From Anoxybacillus sp050480245 (GTDB lineage: Bacteria > Bacillota > Bacilli > Bacillales > Anoxybacillaceae): a DNA stretch of 22,951 nucleotides. Of the stretch, positions 8,148 to 15,852 are shown one piece after another. The position numbers and the translations under genes were made by a program. Position 1 is the stretch's first letter. The number at the start of each line of letters is the position of its first letter. The notes beneath the pieces were generated by a model. The model did not search any database, was not told where the DNA came from, and was given only the letters and a program-made list of their open reading frames with translations. The DNA lies in NCBI GenBank assembly GCA_050480245.1, contig JBCNEQ010000050.1; one strand, written 5' to 3'.

Positions 8148-10218
8148 AGTGTTTTACCTCATCTCCTGGTTCACGTGGTATATAAGGTGCTTCTTTTAAT
8201 GGGACATTATTGTTTTTCAATACTTTGATCCACACATTAATTGAGAAAATAAGCATCGCTAAAACAACAAGCATGAAAATTGCACATAGCGTCGCATCAA
8301 TATAGTCGTTTATAATGATTTGCTGCATTTGCTCCTTTGTTGTAGCAGGAGGTAAGATATTTCCTTGCTGAAGCTCATCTTTAAATAGTTTCGCATGAGC
8401 TAAAAAGCCGATTTTTGGATGATCGTGGAATAATTTTTGGAATCCGGCTGTCATCGTTACGACTAAAATCCAAGTAGTCGGAACTAATGTGACCCATACA
8501 TAGGCTTTTTTGCCCATTTTAAGAAGAATGGTCGTACCTAATAACAAGGCAATTGCTGCAAGCATTTGGTTTGCGATGCCGAAGAGCGGCCATAACGTAT
8601 TGATTCCGCCAAGTGGATCAATAACCCCTTGATACAAGAAATAGCCCCAAGCAAGTACGCACAATGTTGTTGCAATAATATTCGCAGGTAAAGATTCGGT
8701 TTTTGCAAACGGTTTATAGAAATGTCCGAGAAGATCTTGAATCATAAAGCGACCAACACGCGTCCCCGCATCAATCGTCGTTAAAATAAACAATGCTTCA
8801 AACAAAATTGCAAAATGGTACCAAAATGCCATTAACGCTTTTCCGCCAATGATTTCGGACAAAATCACCGCCATGCCGATCGCTAAAGTCGGCGCTCCGC
8901 CCGTACGTGATAAAACGGTTTCTTCACCGACATTCTCCGCTAATTCTTTTAAATCATCAGGAGTAACCGTAAATCCCCAAGATGAAACCGTTTGTGCCGC
9001 TTGAACAACATCTTGACCAATAGCTGCAGCTGGGCTGTTAATCGCGAAATACGTACCCGGTGTTAAAACGCATGCCGCAATTAATGCCATGACAGCAACA
9101 AATGACTCCATCAACATGGCACCATAACCGATTGGACGGGCATGGCTTTCGCGCTCGATCATTTTCGGCGTCGTTCCCGAAGATACGAGAGAGTGGAAAC
9201 CGGAAACCGCTCCACACGCAATTGTAATAAACAAGAACGGGAATAAATTGCCGGCAAACACCGGACCTGTGCCGTCAACGAATTTCGTAATCGCCGGCAT
9301 TTGCAAATCAGGTGCAACAAAAAGAATTCCTAATGCCAAACCAACAATCGTTCCAATTTTTAAGAACGTGCTTAAATAATCGCGTGGCGCAAGCAACAAC
9401 CATACCGGCAATACTGAAGCGACGAAACCGTAGCCAATCATTAAAAGTGCGATTGTTTCACCTTTAAATGTGAACATGTTTGCTAATGTCGGATTTTCCG
9501 CTACATATTGGCCAGCTACAATAGAAAGCATTAATAAAACAAAACCAATGAATGAAGCTTCACCAACGCGTCCCGGTCTCATGTAGCGCATATATACTCC
9601 CATAAAGATCGCGATTGGAATAGTCGCCGCGATCGTAAACATTCCCCACGGACTTCCTACAAGCGCTTTCACAACCACTAATGCTAATACAGCTAACAAT
9701 ATAATCATGATTCCTAAAATGCCCAGCATCGCGATAAAGCCCGTTACAGGACCAATTTCTTCCTTAATCATTTCGCCAAGCGATTTGCCGTTACGACGCA
9801 TCGATGCGAATAAAATGATAAAATCCTGCACCGCACCTGCCAACACAACGCCGACAATGATCCAAAGCGTTCCGGGCAAATACCCCATTTGCGCTGCTAA
9901 AATCGGACCGACAAGCGGACCGGCTCCAGCAATCGCAGCAAAGTGGTGGCCGAAAAGCACCCACTTGTTTGTTGGAACGTAATCTTTTCCATCGTTAAAA
10001 ATTTCCGCTGGCGTTTTTCGATTGTCATCAAGTTGAAATACTTTTTTGGCGATAAATTTGCTGTAAAAACGGTAAGCAACGGCGTATACGCAAACCGCAG
10101 CAACAATCAGCCAAATCGCGTTGACTGTCTCACCGCGATTTAATGCCAACACCGCAAAACCAGTTGCTCCGAGAGCAGAAATAAGTCCCCAAAGCAAAAT
10201 CGATTTAAGACCTTTCAA
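8140..10218 (-). CDS. cstA: Carbon starvation protein CstA (peptide/pyruvate transporter)
   Basis: CstA is a polytopic inner-membrane transporter for peptides and pyruvate induced when carbon is scarce. The protein has many hydrophobic spans and clear family segments: NDGKDYVPTNKWVLFGHHFA, GAGPLVGPILAAQMGY, the cytoplasmic GKSLGEMIKEEIG loop, SGFHSLVSSGTTPKMI, and TTIDAGTRVGRFMIQD with PLGGINTLWPLFGIANQMLA. I chose a TTG start at 10218 (LKGLKSILLWG) because AAGGGGG is 8 nt upstream. The frame runs upstream to 10302, but that extension encodes the leader including the -10 box. This gives 692 residues, near the E. coli length of about 701. It is followed by the YbdD-like partner. Confidence 0.95.
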   Translation of the reverse strand: MKGLKSILLWGLISALGATGFAVLALNRGETVNAIWLIVAAVCVYAVAYRFYSKFIAKKVFQLDDNRKTPAEIFNDGKDYVPTNKWVLFGHHFAAIAGAGPLVGPILAAQMGYLPGTLWIIVGVVLAGAVQDFIILFASMRRNGKSLGEMIKEEIGPVTGFIAMLGILGIMIILLAVLALVVVKALVGSPWGMFTIAATIPIAIFMGVYMRYMRPGRVGEASFIGFVLLMLSIVAGQYVAENPTLANMFTFKGETIALLMIGYGFVASVLPVWLLLAPRDYLSTFLKIGTIVGLALGILFVAPDLQMPAITKFVDGTGPVFAGNLFPFLFITIACGAVSGFHSLVSSGTTPKMIERESHARPIGYGAMLMESFVAVMALIAACVLTPGTYFAINSPAAAIGQDVVQAAQTVSSWGFTVTPDDLKELAENVGEETVLSRTGGAPTLAIGMAVILSEIIGGKALMAFWYHFAILFEALFILTTIDAGTRVGRFMIQDLLGHFYKPFAKTESLPANIIATTLCVLAWGYFLYQGVIDPLGGINTLWPLFGIANQMLAAIALLLGTTILLKMGKKAYVWVTLVPTTWILVVTMTAGFQKLFHDHPKIGFLAHAKLFKDELQQGNILPPATTKEQMQQIIINDYIDATLCAIFMLVVLAMLIFSINVWIKVLKNNNVPLKEAPYIPREPGDEVKHYA

Positions 10219-10255
10219 TCTTTTTTCCCCCTTTGTGTCTTTATTTAACAAACAT

Positions 10256-10284
10256 ATTATACTAATAATTCTGAATATTAACAA
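10256..10284 (-). promoter_or_regulatory. Promoter of cstA
   Basis: On the minus strand TTGTTA (10279-10284) and a perfect TATAAT (10256-10261) are separated by exactly 17 nt. Transcription would begin near 10249, leaving a leader of about 30 nt before the TTG start. This is a good SigA-type promoter. Confidence 0.7.
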
Positions 10285-10286
10285 TA

Positions 10287-10312
10287 ATTTCTCTAATTGC
10301 AAATAGAGAAAT
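10287..10312. promoter_or_regulatory. Near-perfect dyad adjacent to the cstA -35 box, candidate operator
   Basis: The arms ATTTCTCTA and TAGAGAAAT flank A-TTGCAA-A, so 12 of 13 base pairs of a 26-bp dyad are symmetric. It lies 2 bp upstream of the -35 hexamer, the usual place for an activator or a repressor controlling this promoter. The sequence does not match a CcpA cre consensus. The cognate regulator is unknown. Confidence 0.55.
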
Positions 10313-10349
10313 GCTTTACATGTTTTATTTATGTTTTCAACACTAACTA

Positions 10350-10383
10350 ACGGTCAACTACCCAACGACTAAAGCCGTGGGCT
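10350..10383 (+). mobile_element. Relic resembling an IS200/IS605-family end
   Basis: GGTCAACTACCC followed by an imperfect hairpin CCCAACGAC-TAAA-GCCGTGGGCTT resembles the subterminal hairpin ends of IS200/IS605 elements of thermophilic bacilli. No transposase gene is nearby, so this would be a solo end or footprint. The assignment rests on memory of such ends, not on a search. Confidence 0.45.
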
Positions 10384-10385
10384 TA

Positions 10386-10406
10386 GAACAGTGCCAGGCA
10401 CTGTTC
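10386..10406. repeat. Small perfect palindrome, arms GAACAGTGCC/GGCACTGTTC
   Basis: Perfect 10-bp arms around a single central base lie directly downstream of the 144-residue gene. No T-tract follows, so it is not a typical terminator. A degenerate relative (CAGTGCTTGGCATCTG on the minus strand) occurs near 21669-21684, suggesting a dispersed palindromic element. Confidence 0.5.
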
Positions 10407-10407
10407 G

Positions 10408-10842
10408 CTACTCCCCCTCCTCTCCAGCATGAAAATGCCTCTTCTTTTCAGGAACACCGATCGTCACAACACCATCATGAAAACATTCGATTGCATACTC
10501 TCCATGTTGGCAAAGAATAAAAGTGTCTGACCCCACTGCCACCACATCATCAATAGCATGCAGAACTCTCTCTAATGTCGTCTGGATGCCAGGGTTATCA
10601 GAATAATTCCATAGCACAATCACATCGTAATGATCAATTCCCCTTTGCCGCAGCCAATCAACTACTTCCGATGCATGCTTTATGTGTTTCTTTTCCGATA
10701 CCTTTTCCCAATCGATTCTCCCCCAAGGCAAGATCGGAAATAATGTGCACAAATAATCAAAATATGTTTCGGTTTCCCTGCTCGTTAACATCCTCAAGTT
10801 CTCATGGCCTATTGCATAAACACACTCTTCAAATAATGTCAT
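10408..10842 (-). CDS. Unidentified 144-residue protein, possibly immunity-protein-like
   Basis: I do not recognise this family with certainty. From the ATG at 10842 (MTLFEECVYAIG), which has GCGGGGG 6 nt upstream, the product is a soluble acidic protein. It has an N-terminal helix, a LPWGRIDWEKV segment, an alternating strand region VIVLWNYSDNPGI and a C-terminal strand region TFILCQHGEYAIECFHDG, then a charged tail. The layout vaguely resembles small immunity proteins of bacterial toxin systems, but no toxin gene is adjacent. It is monocistronic: about 220 nt separate it from tRNA-Arg upstream and a palindrome follows. The upstream TTG at 10860 is a less likely start. Confidence 0.6.
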   Translation of the reverse strand: MTLFEECVYAIGHENLRMLTSRETETYFDYLCTLFPILPWGRIDWEKVSEKKHIKHASEVVDWLRQRGIDHYDVIVLWNYSDNPGIQTTLERVLHAIDDVVAVGSDTFILCQHGEYAIECFHDGVVTIGVPEKKRHFHAGEEGE

Positions 10843-10995
10843 GTTTGTCCCCCGCTTCAATATCGTTCGATGCCACTGTATGTACTGTATATATTTTTAT
10901 GTCTTTTCCACATGCATTGAACTCAACGTGAGCGCCACTCTACATTCCTTGCCTCAATAAGAATGATATTCACCCCATCGGATTCCCAAAAAATG

Positions 10996-11019
10996 AAAAA
11001 CGACTGCAAACGCAGTCGT
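10996..11019 (-). terminator. Terminator of the tRNA-Arg transcript
   Basis: On the minus strand ACGACTGC-GTTT-GCAGTCGT forms an 8-bp stem with a 4-nt loop followed by TTTTTC. It lies about 50 nt downstream of the tRNA 3' end. Confidence 0.85.
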
Positions 11020-11066
11020 ATCAAGGGGTTTACGAATGTTCATCCGAACTAGTCGGATCATTGGAA

Positions 11067-11139
11067 CGGCCCCGAGAGGATTCGAACCTCCGACGCACGG
11101 TTTAGGAAACCGACGCTCTATCCACTGAGCTACGGGGCC
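11067..11139 (-). tRNA. tRNA-Arg, anticodon CCT
   Basis: A 73-nt cloverleaf: acceptor arms GGCCCCG and CGGGGCC with discriminator G, D arm GCTC..GAGC, anticodon loop TTCCTAA (anticodon CCU, reading AGG), variable loop GCGTC, and T arm GGAGG-TTCGAAT-CCTCT. The CCA end is not encoded; TTCC follows. The top pair of the anticodon stem (positions 27-43) is a T-T mismatch, leaving four good pairs. The identity is clear from anticodon and structure. Confidence 0.96.
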
Positions 11140-11157
11140 ATATGGCTCTCCTTTTTC

Positions 11158-11186
11158 ATTCTATCCATCTGCGCCTAAAAATTCAA
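11158..11186 (-). promoter_or_regulatory. Promoter of tRNA-Arg(CCT)
   Basis: On the minus strand TTGAAT (11181-11186) and TAGAAT (11158-11163) are separated by 17 nt, ending about 18 nt before the mature tRNA. Spacing and position fit a SigA promoter giving a short 5' leader. Confidence 0.6.
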
Positions 11187-11358
11187 TAGCTGATAGACAA
11201 ACAAAATAGAGAACTCCACCCCCGATCTCTCCAAAGTTCGCTCTTCGCTCCCAGCAATTTGGATTCGTCGGCTTGGATCGACCCACGTTTTCCCGCGGAA
11301 CGTTCAAATCGCCTGCCCAAAACGTCTTGCCCGATGCGGAAAAACAGCCACGATCATC

Positions 11359-12192
11359 TTACCATGACGTCCCGTATTCGTCTGGATTGAGAATCCTATG
11401 CACCCTCGCGGCATCATCCTCGACACTCACAAAGTGGTTCGTTTCCTTCGGCCCCAGTCCTCGAACCTCCCCATGAAGACGCCCGATTTTCTCCAGCGTT
11501 CCGTTTCCGATGTCCCAGCTGTACACTTCCTCCTTTGCATGATAGCTGTGGCCAAAATACGCATAGTTCCCCCTCACACATACAGCGGTCGATCCGCGCA
11601 GCTGCTCGGGTGCTTTGTATCTCCGCACCGTCTTTTTGCAAGGATCCACCTGAATAAGCGAAAAATCATCATAAGGAAAAAGCCACAAGGTCGAATACTT
11701 CCCTTTGCACATCGCATAGCAATCAATGATCATGGGGCGGTCTGTCAAATGGGAATGATATTGGAATATCGGAGAACCGTCCAATCGAAACAAAACCAAT
11801 CCTTCCGTCGAAATTCCTTTGCCGAACACGCCTTCATCAAAGTAGCCGATCCAGATCCCTTCTTTTCCAATCGCTATGTCTTCAATCCCATCGCCGCCGC
11901 AAAAGGAATGTTGTACATTTCCATGCAGATCTACCAAAAACACATTATGGCTGATTCCGTCACTTCTCGCATCCGCCAGCAAAAAGCGCTCACTGTCGAC
12001 CCAGCGAATGATGGGAAAGCGAACAGAGACGTCCGGATGAAGAACAGTTCCATTCACGACGCACTCCAACCGTCGGCGGTTTCTTTGCACAACGATCCAT
12101 CCCCACCGATCGCTCCAATCCGCATCGATCAGCCGAATCCCGCTTCGTTCCGACACAATGGAATAGAACGTATAGGTGACGATTTGCAACAT
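11359..12192 (-). CDS. Unidentified 277-residue protein, likely beta-propeller-like
   Basis: I do not recognise a named family. The soluble 277-residue product is rich in alternating short strands with repeating turn motifs, for example RWVDSERFLLADARSDG, NVFLVDLHGNVQHSF, EDIAIGKEGIWIGYFDEGVFG, RGNYAYFGHSYHAKEE and VYSWDIGNGTLEKIG. This pattern suggests several blades of a WD/NHL-like propeller. There is no signal peptide. The ATG at 12192 is preceded by GAGAGGGG; an overlapping ATG 4 nt upstream is in another frame. Base composition looks more G/C rich than the liv region by eye. A roughly 280-residue plus-strand open frame over the same DNA is its shadow. Confidence 0.65.
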   Translation of the reverse strand: MLQIVTYTFYSIVSERSGIRLIDADWSDRWGWIVVQRNRRRLECVVNGTVLHPDVSVRFPIIRWVDSERFLLADARSDGISHNVFLVDLHGNVQHSFCGGDGIEDIAIGKEGIWIGYFDEGVFGKGISTEGLVLFRLDGSPIFQYHSHLTDRPMIIDCYAMCKGKYSTLWLFPYDDFSLIQVDPCKKTVRRYKAPEQLRGSTAVCVRGNYAYFGHSYHAKEEVYSWDIGNGTLEKIGRLHGEVRGLGPKETNHFVSVEDDAARVHRILNPDEYGTSW

Positions 12193-12196
12193 TCAT

Positions 12197-12698
12197 CCCC
12201 TCTCAAAAACACCATCTTTACAGCCACACACCACCATTGCCCTTGCATTTAGACGCCCCGTCTGCACGGCAACGCGAAGCGATGGGATTCGCCGCAGCCT
12301 TGAACCGCTGCTTCCCTGATCGCAGGCAAGACGACCTTCTCCGTCCACCGCCCTTGCAAACACACGCAACTGGATCAGCGTCCTCGACGAGCGCCATCCG
12401 CACGACGAACGGTTGGCCGTTTGTCATCATCAACATCCTTGGCCGAATCGTCCCCCACGTGGAAAGAACGGTTCCTCACGGAGGAAACCAACAATAAGGG
12501 ATATCATTCGTGAACATAAGGCCGAAATCCTGCATGTACGAAAAAATGGAGAGCTGGGGAAAGCTCTCCGTTTTTCGCTTGTGTGTTCCATCCAAGTCAA
12601 TACGACGAAATCCCTGCCTTGGCATAAAGGCTCAACAAACATCAACTCGCTTAATCGGGAAAACCTCGAGCAACTAGGAAATCGGCCCCAAACGGCTT
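12197..12698. other. Intergenic region with possible gene debris
   Basis: About 500 nt, G/C rich, with no convincing intact gene. On the minus strand 12218-12436 is open and begins MTNGQPFVVRMALVEDADPVA after its leading methionines. This resembles the first strand and helix of a GNAT acetyltransferase, but the frame then becomes Arg/Cys rich, and a different frame over the rest (VDGEGRLACDQG) reads more protein-like. This could be a frameshifted, decayed acetyltransferase fragment, at low confidence. A bidirectional terminator lies at 12548-12569. Confidence 0.35.
12548..12575. terminator. Bidirectional intrinsic terminator downstream of the Mrr-like gene
   Basis: GGAGAGCT and AGCTCTCC form a stem with a short loop. 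It is flanked by AAAAAAT on the left and GTTTTTC on the right, so each strand has a U-tract. For the minus strand it ends the mrr-like transcript about 125 nt after its stop codon. Confidence 0.75.
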
Positions 12699-13679
12699 TT
12701 ATTCAGGCACATACATTTTCTGTAGCGGAAGCAGCGCTCTCGCATCGCTAGGCATGTTCTCATACCAATGGACAATCAAGTTGACCAGCTCTTCCAAATC
12801 AATCAGTTTCACGGAATTATGTTTGGCGACTGCCTCTGCGTGGGACGTAAAACCGCCTGTTGAGACGAACAGGCAATTGGCATCAATCGGGTTGGCCCCG
12901 AGAAGTTGCTGGATTTCCGGAGCCGAGGCGGCGCTTTTGCGATGCTTCACTTGCACCTTGATTACAGGTTTTTCAAAGCCAAACGCGTCCTTATAGGCGA
13001 GCACATCCACACCGCCGTCAGGGCCTTTCGGGCTGACTTGCACATTGTACCCCATTGCTTGAAGCAAGCCCGCCACTAAATCTTGCATTTGCCACGGATC
13101 AAGCTTGTCCACTTTGTCTTGGATCATCATCAACGCTTTTCCAACAAGGTCTTCGACGATTTCTTCCGTTTCCCCCTCTTCATGTTGAGGTTTGGGAAAT
13201 GGTTCACTGTGTAAACGCTGCTCGATTTCATCGCCCCATTCGTCCACTCGAAACACCGTCAGCGTCGAACCTAAACTGTTCTTCGCTCCGTCTGACAGCG
13301 AATCCCTTGGAACTGTCGCATTTTCCCATTTTACCCGGATGATGTTCGGATAATAGGGATGCCCGATGGAGGGATCGTAACGATGCTCTTCTGTCACGGT
13401 TCCAACAATGTATTCCCTTTTCTCTTTTGAATATGTGATCACTCGATCGCCCTTTTTGATTTCATGGGCAAACCGCCATACTTGATTCACCCAACTCGTT
13501 CTCGATTTTGGTTTTGACTCGGCAAACACTTCATCCGCCTTTCGCTGCAGCTGTTCTTTCGACCGAAAGCGCTTCGGATCGCCCAATCTCGCCCAACCGA
13601 TCGATGCGATGCCCTTTTCCAGCCAAAGCGGAATCAGTTCATTGCGATCGCCCGCGCGGATCATCCACCATTTTGACAT
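12699..13679 (-). CDS. Mrr-type restriction endonuclease (type IV-like), with N-terminal sensor-like domain
   Basis: Mrr_cat-domain enzymes cut foreign DNA, often modified DNA, with a PD-(D/E)XK-related fold. The 326-residue product has an N-terminal domain of about 150 residues (MSKWWMIRAGD, KGIASIGWARLGD, IKKGDRVITYS, YIVGTVTEEHRY). This looks like an EVE/PUA-like base-recognition module. An acidic linker follows, then the Mrr catalytic domain from about 195: FQ-like MQDLVAGLLQAMGY, GPDGGVDVLA with Asp225, and KVQVKHR with Gln243-x-Lys245, the QxK variant typical of Mrr. LFVSTGGFT follows. Start chosen at 13679 because AAAGGAGG lies 7 nt upstream; the frame extends to 13829 without a ribosome site. 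Modification specificity is not predictable. Confidence 0.88.
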   Translation of the reverse strand: MSKWWMIRAGDRNELIPLWLEKGIASIGWARLGDPKRFRSKEQLQRKADEVFAESKPKSRTSWVNQVWRFAHEIKKGDRVITYSKEKREYIVGTVTEEHRYDPSIGHPYYPNIIRVKWENATVPRDSLSDGAKNSLGSTLTVFRVDEWGDEIEQRLHSEPFPKPQHEEGETEEIVEDLVGKALMMIQDKVDKLDPWQMQDLVAGLLQAMGYNVQVSPKGPDGGVDVLAYKDAFGFEKPVIKVQVKHRKSAASAPEIQQLLGANPIDANCLFVSTGGFTSHAEAVAKHNSVKLIDLEELVNLIVHWYENMPSDARALLPLQKMYVPE

Positions 13680-13756
13680 CCAGGTTCCTCCTTTTGGCAA
13701 AAAGAAATCGCTCCGTGAAGCAGTCATTCTTCTAAAAACAGGAACTGAAACAATGA

Positions 13757-13779
13757 GCCTATAGCTCACCGCTATAGGC
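13757..13779. promoter_or_regulatory. Perfect inverted repeat GCCTATAGC-N5-GCTATAGGC upstream of the mrr-like gene
   Basis: Nine-bp arms (13757-13765 and 13771-13779) surround a 5-nt centre. On the minus strand the repeat overlaps the -10 of a possible promoter (TTGGCA, 18 nt, TATAGC). No T-tract follows, so it is better explained as an operator than a terminator. It is a candidate autoregulatory or controller-protein site for the nuclease gene. Confidence 0.5.
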
Positions 13780-13861
13780 ACTACATTTAAGATGTGCCAA
13801 AACGAACAAACCGTATAACATAAGCCCATCCATCGGTGTTCTTCACCTAATTACAAACTGT

Positions 13862-14368
13862 TTAATCGATTTCGTTCAATTTTGATCGTATGATCTTTTC
13901 CATCAATACATCTGCGCGCTTGCTGCCGTAGAGGCGAAGCTTGGGAGAGCCTTTCACCGCTTTTATGGAAAGCCGCGGAGTTCCCCGCACTTGTTGTCTT
14001 TGCAGGTCGACACACTCGAGAAACTCATTCCAACGGACGATGGCAATCACTTGATTGGAGTCACTCGGCTGTTTCTGTGCGCAGACAAATGCAAACACGA
14101 TTTCTTTTTCCTGGCTGTGTTCGAGATCAATCTTGTGAATTTCAGCAATCTCATGATCACTGAATACAAACGACCAAGTGAAATCTTTGGAGCCGGATGG
14201 ATTCGTGTTGTATTTCGTGTACATAATATAGCTCGCTTTATTCGTCGTGACTTCATAAATTTGTCGGTTGTCATTTTCCTTTTCAAACAGCGCCGGCGCC
14301 AACCCGCCATTGACCAGCGCGGAAAGAAGCGCTCCATAGTAATAATCCGCTTTGCGAATCGTCGCCAT
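13862..14368 (-). CDS. Unknown YYYGALL-family protein, copy 1, with C-terminal frameshift
   Basis: The 168-residue soluble protein of unknown function is a clear paralogue of the gene at 20242-20760, about 80% identical by eye up to residue 154. Shared segments are KADYYYGALLSALVNGG, PALFEKENDNRQIYEVT, TNKASYI.YTKYNT, SGSKDFTWSF and RIYGSKRAD-type residues. After residue 154 the reading frames part: copy 1 reads MEKIIRSKLNEID. A missing base between 13903 and 13904 explains this. One frame over, the same DNA encodes GKDHTIKIERNRLNSL and a stop at 13851-13853, matching copy 2. The ATG has GGGAGGGG upstream. The Tyr/Lys/Trp-rich core could be a nuclease-like fold, but I cannot assign a function. 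Confidence 0.75.
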   Translation of the reverse strand: MATIRKADYYYGALLSALVNGGLAPALFEKENDNRQIYEVTTNKASYIMYTKYNTNPSGSKDFTWSFVFSDHEIAEIHKIDLEHSQEKEIVFAFVCAQKQPSDSNQVIAIVRWNEFLECVDLQRQQVRGTPRLSIKAVKGSPKLRLYGSKRADVLMEKIIRSKLNEID

Positions 14369-14472
14369 CCGTGTCCCCTCCCTTTGTCATAGATAAAAAG
14401 ATTCGATTGATTTGATTGTATCAACTTTTGTAAAACATTGCCGTCGAACTTTGTCGACCAGCAAAAAAATAC

Positions 14473-14497
14473 AAAAAGAGCGGTGCGTTACCGCTCT
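14473..14497 (-). terminator. Intrinsic terminator at the end of the island operon
   Basis: On the minus strand AGAGCGGT and ACCGCTCT form an 8-bp stem with a 5-nt loop followed by TTTTTG. It is the first terminator I find after a run of closely spaced minus-strand genes starting at 20760. Confidence 0.8.
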
Positions 14498-14537
14498 CCC
14501 TTTCTATATCTGATAGATTTATTGCCCAAAGCAGTTT

Positions 14538-14573
14538 GCGGGCGAATACGTAAAGATACTAAAGCCCGCGGCT
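14538..14573 (+). mobile_element. Second relic resembling an IS200/IS605-type end
   Basis: GCGGGC...GCCCGC form a stem with the ACTAAAGCC(CGC)GGCTT motif. This parallels the ACTAAAGCC(GTG)GGCTT motif at 10367-10383 in the same orientation. It lies between the restriction subunit remnant and the terminator and may mark a past insertion or deletion event there. No transposase is present. Confidence 0.4.
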
Positions 14574-14591
14574 TCTGTTTTGTCCCCACCT

Positions 14592-15842
14592 TCAACGGCT
14601 TAAGGCTCGTAACATAAACCGCTCGACATCATTCTCCGGTCCGATGAATTCCACGTCTGTTCCGATGGCTTGGAAGTGTTTGCGGGCGAAGGCAATTTTC
14701 GCTGCTTCGCCTGGCCGCAGCTCATCCTCCCATTCCTGTCCTTTCGTCTCGAGGACGAAGTACAGTTTTTCCTCTCCATCCTTTTCGATGACAAGCGCCC
14801 AGTCGGGATTGTAGGAACCGATCGGGGTGTCTATTTTAAACCAACTCGGCAGTTTGACGTACACTTTTACGTTCTCACCGTGTTCAAAACGTTTGGCGAA
14901 CCGCTCTTCCACATCGGAATCGTAAAGGATATGGTCAAACGGCGATTTTTCGCTCGGGATGGCGTTGTCGTTCAAATAGGCGAGCAGCTCTTCGTTTTGG
15001 AACAGTTCGACCGCGTAATACGCATCATCACCAATTTTGTAATATTTCACGCCATCTTTCAGCAACAGCCTCATTTGGCGCTGGATGATGTTTGCCACTT
15101 CTTCAATAAACTTTTGCGGATTGTTTTTGAAATCATCGAGCCGTTTGTAGCCGGTTAAGATGCGGACAATCGTCTTGCGTGTTAAATTCGTGCGGTTTTG
15201 CAGCTCGGTAATGACGTCTGGAAGCGTATGGTGCAAGCTGACGTAATCCTCCACTTTTTCGCTGACCACCTGAGCCTGTACGCCTGTCACATGATCAATT
15301 TCCACCCTTCCTTTCCGGCTGACAATGCGGATTTTTTCAATGGGCTTCATTTCCTGAATGGCGGCGATGCACAAGTCAGTGAGCTGTTCGCTGTCAAAAT
15401 CGACCGAATAGACGGTTTTGTATTTGATTTTGTCCCACAATTGCCGAAACTCTTCTTGATTGAGAACCGCCATATTGACATGGACTTTTTTCTTTTTCGT
15501 CCCATCTTTGATCGGCAATGCTTGCAAGTGGCGTTTTATTTCTTTTACGATCGCTGGAAGCCATGGCTGAAACTCCGAACTTAAGCGCAAGTCATAGTTT
15601 TCTATTGCTTTCTTTAATTCAGAGGTGACCATGCTATGCTTATCGATATAGCCGTTTTGCTTCAATTCTTCATATAATTTCACCGATAAATCGTAGCCCA
15701 TTTGCATCGGCTCTTCCGTCTTCTCGTCGATATAAATATATAAGTGGCAATTTTGTTTTACATGGCATTGTTCGCTCTTCTTGTCACCGTGCCAGCTTGT
15801 TAGGTGATAAAGTAAAGACGGGACATGGAGGTCGGAAATTCT
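14592..15842 (-). pseudogene. C-terminal remnant of a type III restriction enzyme Res subunit
   Basis: The 371 codons from an internal ATG at 15707 match the C-terminal third of type III restriction (Res) subunits, normally about 900-1000 residues. The end carries the endonuclease domain with NPDWALVIEKDGEEKLYFVLETKG-like residues (PD...ExK). The helicase part (Walker A, DEAD/H boxes) is absent. The frame stays open upstream of 15707 to a stop at 15843-15845 (including LYIYIDEKTEEPMQMGYD) with no start or ribosome site, so coding homology was cut off there. The partner methylase (Mod) is not in the window. I infer a deletion that fused this remnant to the adjacent gene; an expressed free nuclease domain is conceivable but unlikely. 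Confidence 0.85.
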
Positions 15843-15852
15843 TTATTACAAC

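Noticed and set aside
10305..10325. CcpA cre site upstream of cstA
   Set aside because: TGTAAAGCATTTCT has the central CG replaced by GC and a mismatched end, so it does not fit the consensus core.
11067..11139. tRNA-Arg as an attachment site for the accessory island
   Set aside because: The tRNA 3' end points away from the island, no integrase gene is present, and I saw no repeat of the tRNA 3' end elsewhere in the window.
11398..12252. Long plus-strand open frame (284 codons) opposite the propeller-like gene
   Set aside because: It lacks a ribosome site, its composition is not protein-like, and the minus-strand frame has repeated strand motifs and a better start. It is a shadow.
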